Source of the DNA: Eucalyptus grandis
Lineage: Eukaryota > Streptophyta > Magnoliopsida > Myrtales > Myrtaceae
NCBI RefSeq assembly: GCF_016545825.1
Contig: NC_052619.1
Location: 43,057,682-43,121,681, forward strand
DNA length: 64,000 nucleotides
Reading direction: 5' to 3'
Made by a program: the position numbers and the translations under genes. This document shows, piece after piece, positions 55,911 through 64,000 of this stretch; position 1 is the stretch's first letter; every line of letters begins with the position of its first letter. The notes below the pieces were generated by a model. That model saw only the letters and a program-made list of their open reading frames with translations, ran no database searches and was not told the DNA's origin.

Positions 55911-56239
55911 CCTTTTTTTTTATAGTGACCTACATTTAGAAAAGAGATTCAAGCTTTCTTTGGTATCCATATTTTCTTGGGTCCATTGGTGTTAGTGTAA
56001 TATACGGTCTTTGCCCATACATTCTTAATAGGTTTCCAAACCATATGACATTATTTCTCAAAATGATCTGAGCTATTGCACTTAGAACATTTAAGAGCAC
56101 TGCGGCCTATAGGTTTTACAAAAACTTTTTGGAAATGATTTTTGTAAGAATCTCTTGTAAGTCTTTTCTTAATTCTTTCATTTACTTTAGGAAAATCAAT
56201 TAGAGGAATGGTTTGAGAGCCATTCCTAAACCCGATTTG

Positions 56240-57652
56240 TTGAAATAAGGTCTTTGTGCTTAAAGAATTTTTTCAAGTTTCTCAGATCCTATAGAAAATC
56301 TTTTAGAAATACTTGAGATATCATTTTTCAAGAATGCATTTTTTTTTTTTAAAGACTGTTTGCATTTTCTTTCAAAGTAGTAACATTTTTGTCTAAACTT
56401 TTGACCTTCTCTTTCCAAACATTTTCTTGTTGTTTCAGTGCAGAATTTTTCCTTTTAAGTTCGGAAATCTTTTTGAGAGAGGTTTTGAGACTAAGACACA
56501 ATTCATCAATGTATCTAGAGACTTTAGTGGGGATTTTTAAATTACTTACCTCGATTTCAGCATGCGAGTGCGAGTCGAATCTGAATCTGAGTCTGATTGT
56601 GCCATGAGATAAATATTGGCATAATCATCATCACTTTCCTCACATTCTGTATTACTCCAAGTTTCTGCTTTAAGTGTCTTTCGATATTTCTCAACTTTTC
56701 CTTTCTTTCTCTTCAAAATGGGACAGTTGGGTCTGATGTGTCCCTTTTTTTTGCATTTAAAGCAGACTACATCTTTATTGGATTCATCATCCTCAACTGA
56801 CTTATTATGTTGCTTTTGAAAATTTTGTTTCTTTAGATCGAATCTTCTCCCCTTTCTGTTCAGTTTTCTGAATCTTCTTATCATGAGAGCAAGCTTTTCA
56901 TCATCCATATGGTCTTTAGAATCTGTGACATCATAATCATTATTAGATTTTAATGTAATGGATTTCTTACCTTTAGGATCTTCATCTTCGTTGATTTGTT
57001 TCACTTCATAAGACTGAAGAGTCCCAACCAATTTGTCAACAGAGAGTGGCACGATTCTTTGTGTCTCCCTTGTTGAGGTCTTTATGTGATTCCAATCATT
57101 GGACAGTCCACGCAGTAGCTTGTTTACCTTTATGGGTCCAGAAATTAGTTGACCTTGATATTTAAGACCATTCACGATTTCTGTAAAACGACTAAACATG
57201 TCAGTGATAGATTCTCCTAGTTTCATCTTGAATGCTTCATATTGACTGAGCAGAATGTTTATTCTAGTTTCTTTCACTCGATCAGTTCCTTCATAGGTGA
57301 TGTGTAATCTATCCCAGACTTCTTTAGCTGTTTCATAAGAAGATATTCTGTTATATTCAGTAGGAGATAATGCACAATATAAAGAATAAATTGCTTTTGC
57401 ATCAAGAGCTTGTCTCTTAGATATCTCTTCTTGAGTCATTTAACTGGACTCAACAGCTTCTTTTTCTCTTTATGAGATTGGTGCAGCTTTAGGAATGATT
57501 CATTTGTCTACCACATCCCATTCCAGAGGATCCTTTGATCTTAGGAATGCCTTCATCTTGTTTTTCCATATGATGTATTCATTTCCATCAAAATAAGGCG
57601 GTCTGGTATTGCTTTGCCCTTCAACTAGACCTGGAGCCAACATACTAGTCAT
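56240..57652 (-). pseudogene. Sirevirus gag of the truncated copy
   Basis: The gag ATG is at 57652-57650. A TGA at 57502-57500 stops the first segment, as in the other copy. From 57439 to 56546 the frame is open for 297 codons with the gag core ('EVWDRLHITYEGTDRVKETR', 'LLRGLSNDWNHIKTSTRETQ') and the CCHC knuckle CFKCKKKGHIRPNC, ending after an acidic tail. The coiled-coil segment follows to about 56240, disrupted by a T-run near 56340. Confidence 0.85.
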
Positions 57653-57714
57653 GGATCTTTAACTTTGAAGTAAAATACTTCAACTTAAGTGAGTACATAA
57701 GCTCTGATACCAAT

Positions 57715-58633
57715 TGTGAAAGCTAGTACAAGCACCTAGAGGTGGTGAATAGGCGCAAAAAACAAATTTCCCCGAGAGAAGTTTGCAACTCTAATCAACA
57801 ATAGATTATGAAAAGAAAATTAGGCTCTTGTAAACAAATTGAGCGTAGGGAAGAGAATAAGAACACATGGTTTATAGTGGTTCAGCTTAATCCAAGCCTA
57901 TGTCCACTCTTCCGCGCTGACAGCCCACTGGCTAGATTTCACTATGAATAAAAAGAGTTGTTACAGTAAAGCTCTTCATTGATTCCACAGTGTAGAGACT
58001 CTACTACACTTCCTCAAGGTCTCACAAAGATATAAACTCTCTTTTGAGTACAAGATTTCGCTCAACAACTGAATTGACTAAGAACAAGGAGCTTTAGACT
58101 TTGGAATTCTTCTATCGCGCACACACTTGAACAACTGGAACGTCTTCCTTATATACTCCTTCATGCCATCACACCCGTTGGCACTTACCAAATGAGTTCT
58201 TCCAATCTACCCGTTGGACAGAATCAATTAGGGAGATTTCAAGTTATTTAAGGAATATGACGATAGCCCACCAATCCTGCTCGCCTATACAATCAAGATC
58301 TAGGTTTCCATAAGTAGAACCTTCCAAGTATACTTTGCCAATCAACGTATCCAAAATCCCTGAATCAATCTCAATTTGAATAATGGATTCCGACATGTTA
58401 TATCCAACCAACAGATCTTCTTCAGTCGATAGAATCAAATCCTCAATGAAATACTCAGTTCTGGATAAGCCTTTTTCGACGGTCTAGAAACCGTCAATGA
58501 GGATAGACTTTGAGTCTTGAGTCTGGCAGTCCGGAGGTCTTCAGACTTTGATGGAAGAGTCTGCAAGTCTTTAGACTAGACTGATGGAAACGTTTTGTCA
58601 ACTTCAAAACACTCAAGGAAGTTTTCTCTAACG
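57715..58633 (-). repeat. 5' LTR of the truncated Sirevirus
   Basis: 919 bp. The inner end 'tgtgaaagctag' borders the primer site. The outer end has decayed from TGTTGGAG to CGTTAGAG. It is more diverged from the two LTRs of 19020-28603 than those are from each other, so it is an independent insertion. Confidence 0.9.
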
Positions 58634-58856
58634 TTATCCCTCTCTTTGCACTTCATTACCTAATTATTTTCTTGATCCTTCACGGGGAATTTAAAAGGGC
58701 AAAATTACCAAACAACTCTAAAACCTACTGTGCTTATATAAATTCATTCTTAGCCAATTTAGCCCTAAATATTTTCATGATTTGCCAATTTATTCATAAA
58801 CTCTTTGTCAATTTAGTCATTTTAGCCAATTTTGGCCCGAAAAACACTAACGTGAG
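58634..58856. other. Short intergenic spacer
   Basis: AT-rich sequence with repeats of 'aatttagcca'. No gene is seen. Confidence 0.5.
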
Positions 58857-61800
58857 TGTTGACACCTAAATTTTGGCGATCCATTTAGTCATTTATCGCA
58901 TTAAAAAATTAAGGATTAATTTTATCCCTGAAAAAATATTAATTGCATAGCATATAGATTTAGGTGCATTTGTTTTTAATTTGCATTTTTTTACATTTAT
59001 TTACTGGACCGGTGGCGGATGGGGTCGAATTAGTGGTTTTGGGTTTTAAGTTAGCAGGCTGGGCTAGGCCCACGAAAGGAGAAAATTGACCCAAGCCCGT
59101 CGTTATGTTTAATTAATTATCTTGTGAAAAATTAAGATTTGATGCGATATTATGGTGGTTTTTAACATTTAAAAAAAAATCATATTGCAATCTTATCTTT
59201 AGTCTTTTGGTGATAAAATCGTTGGGAATATTGAGGATAAGGAATAATCTAAAATATTTTGTTGCCGATAGAGATTTCGGAAGATTTTAGAGTTGGATAA
59301 TGGAGCTTTATCTTGAGTAAATTATCTGGAAAATCTTCACAAATTTTTTTTAGATTATCTTCAATCGCTGAGTCAATATATGAAATCTTCGTTGGTACAA
59401 TAGATTGATTGGTTCTTGCTCTATAAAAGGGGGGCTTTTTTTTTCACTGGGTTTAAAAACATTTTCACAAGAAGAAAAAAATTATGTAAAAGGTGAAAGT
59501 CTTCGGCAGAGTACACAGAGGGTTCTTGAGAAAGATAAATTCTTTCAGGCTTTCTTCTGCTGGCTTCGAAAGTGAAAAGGAGGGTGCAGAAAGTACAGAG
59601 AGAAGAGACAGGTGAGAGTGACAGAGAGGGAGAGAGAGCCAGAAAAGAAAGAAAAGAAAAACAAAAGGAAAGGGAAAAGCAGAGCAGAAAACGGGGGACT
59701 GTTAATTGTCTTCTTCGTGCAGCCGCTTCCCCCCCGCCTTCCGCCTGCAACCCTTGCGCTGTCACCGCGCCACCGCACCCTTGCTCTGTCATCGCTGCGC
59801 CGCCTACGTCCGATAGCCAGCCTCGGATGCTCCGCCACCGCTCCTCGCCCCGGAAGACGACGCGCCCGCACGCCGCTCTGCCCGGTTCCGCCCGCAGCCG
59901 CCGACCACCGCCTCGCTTGCAGCCCGTCGCCCGACACCGCAGCTCCTACAACTTGCCCCGATTGCGACTCTAGACGTCGCCCCGCCGACGCTTCCTCCTT
60001 CTCGCTTGTTGCTGCCCGAGCCGCCGGCAGTCGGCTCGCGCCTTCTCCTCGCCCGTGAGCTCGTATCGCTAGTCTGCTCAGGAGCCGCGAAGCCGCTGAC
60101 CCCTGCTGCGCTCGCACCGCCGAGCACCACCGTCGCTGCCCCTGCTCTGTCCGCGGTCTGTAGCCTTGCCCGTCGCGAACGCTTGCAGTCACCGTGTCTC
60201 TGCCCCCAGTTGCAACGCCGCCATTACCGTCTCTCAGCCCGTTCATCTGCACCCCTTCGACCCAGCAGCCAAGCAACGCCGGCTGCTACTTCGTAGGTCA
60301 CCGAAGCTCCGTCTACACCGCTCCTCAGCGCCCAAGCTCCCCTGCAGCAGCCGCCTGCGACGCCCTTGCAGTTTTCGCCTTCTGCTACTACCTGACGCCA
60401 CCGAAGCCTACACCGCCAGTCTGCTTTGTTGCTCGTCGTCGTTGCTGCCAATCCAGCTCCGCCTGCAACGCCCTTTGCCGGACTGATGACCAGCAGCCCT
60501 TGGAGACCCTGATTACACACGGAAAAAGAAAAAACAAAGAAAAGGAAATTATGTAGTTTTATTTTCTTTTTTTATTAATTTTATCTATTTCTTTTAAGTT
60601 TAGTTGTTATTGTATAAATTTGAAGTGATCTTCATTTCATGAATTTTGTAGGCATTATCCACAAGGTCTTCCTAGAATTATTATAATTACTAATTTGATC
60701 CGTAAGATCTCGGATCATTTTTTTAATTATATTAATTTTTGGGGTTTGTCGATAGTATTTTAAGTGTTGAATCAATATAACTATTAATTTGATCCGTAAG
60801 AATTCGGATCATATTTTTAGTTATTTTGATCTTTTGTCGTGATAATTGGGGTTAGGATAATCAAAGGTATTTGTTAATTTGACGTGTGAGATAATAGGTT
60901 ATTTTTTCGATTATTTTAATCCTTTATTTGATTGAATATCTTGATTGTTTAGATTTAATGTTTAGTTGATAATTGTTTTTTTTTTAAAACCTCTAGAAAA
61001 ATCTAAAAAATATTTGAATTAGGATTCAGTTTGTTTTGGAATATTCCTTGTTATCTTGCGTATCTAGAATAGGGATTTTATTCCAAATTTAGAAAAATAT
61101 AAAAAAAAAAACAAAAAATGCATTCATTTAGGTTGTTAGTTTTTATTTCATTGCATGTTTAATTATGTATTAATTTTAATTTCAAATTTTTATAAAGAAA
61201 ATCTCAAAAAAATCATTAAGCATATTAGGTTGAATAGCATGTTTCACTTTAAATTTAGATCATCTTTTTTAGATAAATTGCATGTTAGATTAAGATAATA
61301 TCTTAGTTTAAATTAGGATTTAATGTGACTTGATCCTTAGTTTAAATTAGATAGAATTTTAATCTAGCTAGATCATTTTTGCATTTTTAAATAGAAATAT
61401 CAAATGCACGTCATTTAGTTTTTATTAGGTTTATTTAATTAGAACTTCCTCGTCATTAGACTAAGTCATTTAATAAATGTCGCATGACATATAACTCGCA
61501 TAATAAATTGTATGTTGCGTGTCATTTTTTAAAATAAGTATGTCATTGCATTGCATTACCCGTCATTAGAATTAGGTCATTTGATTAATTTAGATTGCAT
61601 ATTTAATTTTGTATTTCTTTAATTTCAAATTTCATGAAAAATATAAAAGAATTAGAATAAATTCATTTCATGCTTTAGGATAGATTGCATGCTTATTTAT
61701 GACATACAATTTTGGTCATGTTATCATATTATTTCATGTTATTACATGTATTGCATAAGTCATGATTTTCATTAAATAAATGAAAACAAAAAATTAAAAT

Positions 61801-62301
61801 TGCGTGTTAATTAGAAATCATATCTAGGATTGTTGATGTGAATTCTAATTTAACAATGCAGATGCTTTCGTTGCTTCGAGGTATGTTTTGCATTATTTAA
61901 TTGCTTTATTGAGTGTTAAATTGGTGGTATGCGCACATGTATGATCACCTCACATGTTAGGAAGTTAAATTAAAATCAATTCAATTGCCAAACATTTTTG
62001 AAAATTAAATAAAAAGGTACCGGAATGGCACTAGGATAGTCGGGTGTAACCAAGTCCCCGAACTCATAAATCTCTGGTTCGTAGGAGTAAAGTAAATCTC
62101 CCGTTACTTTACTTGGGTTTTTAATCGACCCACCAAAAATAGATTAGTGGCGACTTCTGATTGAAAATCATTTGCATGTTAAAAATTCAAACATAAGTTG
62201 CGAATTGGTATGGGCTTGGGAGAGCCCGAGCTAAGCTTAACGACTTAGTAATCCATTAACCTAGTTTTAGGTGGAGAACCCGGAAAAATTGAGTCGCGAC
62301 A
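58857..62301 (+). repeat. 5' LTR of a Tat-type Gypsy element
   Basis: 3445 bp, TGTTGACACC...GAGTCGCGACA. TATAAAA at 59422-59428 is a likely promoter, followed by a purine-rich leader (59570-59690). A GC-rich block at 59695-60520 opens many overlapping frames without a recognisable product. Repeats of 'taatttgatccgtaaga' occur at 60691 and 60788, with a third diverged one near 60875. It is homologous to 50332-52951 but longer. Confidence 0.87.
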
Positions 62302-64000
62302 GCTTGGCGACTCCACTGGGAGTTGGGTTAAAACACTTAGTGGACTTAGGCCAATTTTTTTTTTAAATGCTTTTGTTTGGCAGCGAGGATCCCAGGTACG
62401 TCCCTAACATTCCTAAGGTGTTAAATGTTCTTGCAGATGGGAGGTATAAGGGGAGTAGTCTTTGCTAACCCCTGTCCTGCAAGTTGGAGTAGGGATGAAT
62501 GTTTGAATTAAAACTAGAGAAGTGTTGTTTGTATTTAAAATGTTGTGCACGTTTTATTGCTTTTAGCACTACACTATTGCACACACAACCTGCGGTTGGA
62601 CCTGGGATGCGATAGGATTTCTAGGATGGTGTTGAGAAGGATACTTCCTCTAAAGCGAGACTGCTATGTAGAGGTTGACTTTCTCTTCCCTGAAATTTTT
62701 TTCATGATGTCAAATGTGTTTGTCCATATCCGCGAGACTGCGTGATTGTTGGGTATTCCATTTGACTGAGCCGTTAATGCGTGTTTGTCCATATCCCCGG
62801 AATTAGGGGGACCTGACACGTTAATGCGAGACTGCAACGGTTAGATTATCCTCTTAGCTCCACCTTGTTAAGCCATTTAGGAGAAATTGAACCTCACATT
62901 TCATGCGCATGCCTATGTGATTGTCATCCCTTTGGTGAAAGTAAGTTGTCTAAAGTCTCACTTTGCAATTTACTTACTTTATTCATTTTGCCGTCCGTGA
63001 CATTTTAGGATAATCATTTGATTTAATTCATTTTCAATTGAATGAAATGAGAAATAAATTGCCATACAATGAGTCATTTGGAAAATTAAAAAATGGAAAT
63101 TTGTTTTCAATTTATGTTTTGGCTCTTCCTAGTTCATATTTAGGAAATTTCGTTCCTACTGGAGCATCCCATATCTTTGTTTTCCTAGTTCATTTTTAGG
63201 AAATCCTCTTCATATGTGGACTTTTCTTGATTAAAAATAAATTGTTGTCATGGACTAGCTCTCTATTTACACTTCATGCTTACATGTTCCCATTTTCCTT
63301 AGGTGATTATGAAGCAATCTTGCTCACCCATCCGTACACAGTCGAGAGCTAAAATGGCGGATCAAAACGAGGTGCTGGACCGTATCATCGACAATATAAA
63401 CAAGCAAATTGCACACCACCAAAGTCAAGTCAATGAATTGTCTGCTACGTGACTTTTCTCATCAAGCAAAAAGGCTGCATGATGACATAGGTACTCCATC
63501 TTCAATAAGAATCTGTGACTCGAAGAAGAGAACCAAGAGAACTTTTGAATTGTCTCATTTTCCTGAGGTAGTTGAATTTGATGCCACCATGAAGAGACTA
63601 GTGACATATCTAGAAGGAAGAATCTTTGACCTGAAGGGTTCGCATCACACGATCAAGGAGGGTGAAGAACTCAAGCATACATGATTCATGGTCCTAAGTA
63701 GTTCATTTTCCTTGTTTAATTAGGGACAGCTTCCCTGCGTGGGAATTCTTATTGCTTTTTAGGAATTGTTTTCGCTTTCTAGGAATCGTTTTCGATGTTT
63801 TCTCTTTTTAGGGGTTAGGAAATCACAATTTCCATTCCAATAATGTAATTCATTTGATTCTATTCAATGAAATTACAATTTTATTTCAAATTTTGAGGAC
63901 ATGACGAGGTACTCCAAACCAGTCCAATGACGATATCCAGTCATGAAAAGAAAATATCATCTACGGAGAAATCCTGAGGGCTGGATTTTCTCATACTTCC
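62302..64000 (+). mobile_element. Start of the internal region of a Tat-type Gypsy element
   Basis: The element continues past the window end. After the primer site a leader of about 1 kb has no coding sequence; it includes a repeated 'cctagttcat.tttaggaaat' (63129 and 63184). An ATG at 63353 opens MADQNEVLDRIIDNINKQIA and stops after 32 codons. A second ORF at 63409-63684 overlaps it in another frame. They may be a decayed first ORF or gag start; I cannot identify them. Confidence 0.7.
62305..62320 (+). other. Primer binding site (tRNA-Arg type)
   Basis: TGGCGACTCCACTGGG, three bases after the LTR, is complementary to the 3' end of plant tRNA-Arg whose acceptor side ends CCCAGTGGAGTCG plus CCA. 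A tRNA-Arg primer is reported for some Tat/Ogre-type Gypsy elements. Confidence 0.75.

Larger units (their letters stand above)
54736..58633 (-). mobile_element. Truncated Sirevirus, minus strand
   Basis: The 5' LTR (57715-58633), tRNA-Met primer site (57701-57713), gag, protease and integrase are present on the minus strand and match the 19020-28603 element throughout. The element stops within the integrase at about 54736, where repeat-protein gene sequence begins. RT, RNase H, envelope-like ORF and 3' LTR are missing, and no target duplication can be checked. Confidence 0.9.

Noticed and set aside
50332..62301. One giant Gypsy element bounded by the two Tat-type LTRs
   Set aside because: The left LTR is preceded by a purine tract and lacks a primer site, while the right LTR is followed by a primer site; they are the 3' end of one element and the 5' end of another.

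Overview
The window looks like nuclear DNA of a flowering plant, most likely a eudicot: low gene density, AT-rich intergenic sequence, several families of LTR retrotransposons nested in one another, hAT- and MULE-type DNA transposons, and a small family of secreted Lys/Pro/His-rich repeat proteins. The genus cannot be fixed from the sequence alone. I see no prokaryotic features, rRNA, tRNA or CRISPR array.

Host genes. The only convincing intact host gene is a 278-residue secreted repeat protein at 13985-14821 with TATA box and an as-1-like promoter element. A paralogue at 54030-54746 keeps promoter and signal peptide but loses its 3' end where it is fused to a Sirevirus fragment. A third, divergent member at 39246-39578 survives only as its C-terminal part. 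Diverged direct copies of non-coding sequence (about 4530-5640, 12100-13480 and 32990-33650, plus 13480-13985 matching 53540-54030) suggest an ancient tandem array of one gene block, later pulled apart by transposons.

Transposons, left to right. (1) 162-4524: an old minus-strand Copia element with both LTRs and a 5-bp target duplication, its gag inverted, invaded by a hAT MITE (781-1201) and a MULE (2170-3086). (2) 5718-8135: minus-strand scraps of a Tat-type Gypsy LTR and of the Copia family seen at 15.4 kb. (3) 9326-10331: a hAT element with perfect 8-bp duplication. (4) 15429-32288: a Copia element with matching LTRs and duplication ATTAG, split inside its integrase by a 9.6-kb Sirevirus (19020-28603, duplication ATTTC) that has an envelope-like third ORF. 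(5) 33661-37317: a non-autonomous minus-strand Copia element (duplication CTATT) without reverse transcriptase. (6) 40940-43691: a 2.75-kb hAT element (8-bp duplication ATTCTTTC) that appears to carry exons and an intron of a BIG BROTHER-type E3 ubiquitin ligase gene. (7) about 47.9-52.95 kb: the 3' end of a Tat-lineage Gypsy element with two tandem-repeat arrays before its LTR. (8) 54736-58633: a truncated minus-strand Sirevirus. (9) 58857 to the window end: a 3.4-kb 5' LTR, tRNA-Arg-type primer site and start of another Tat-type Gypsy element.

The most interesting items are the gene-capturing hAT element, the Pack-MULE candidate, the repeat-protein/Sirevirus fusion, in-frame TGA codons shared by two Sirevirus copies, the 3'UTR satellites of the Gypsy element, and the W-box-like array in the Copia leader. 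All family names come from recognising motifs by eye; no database search was possible.
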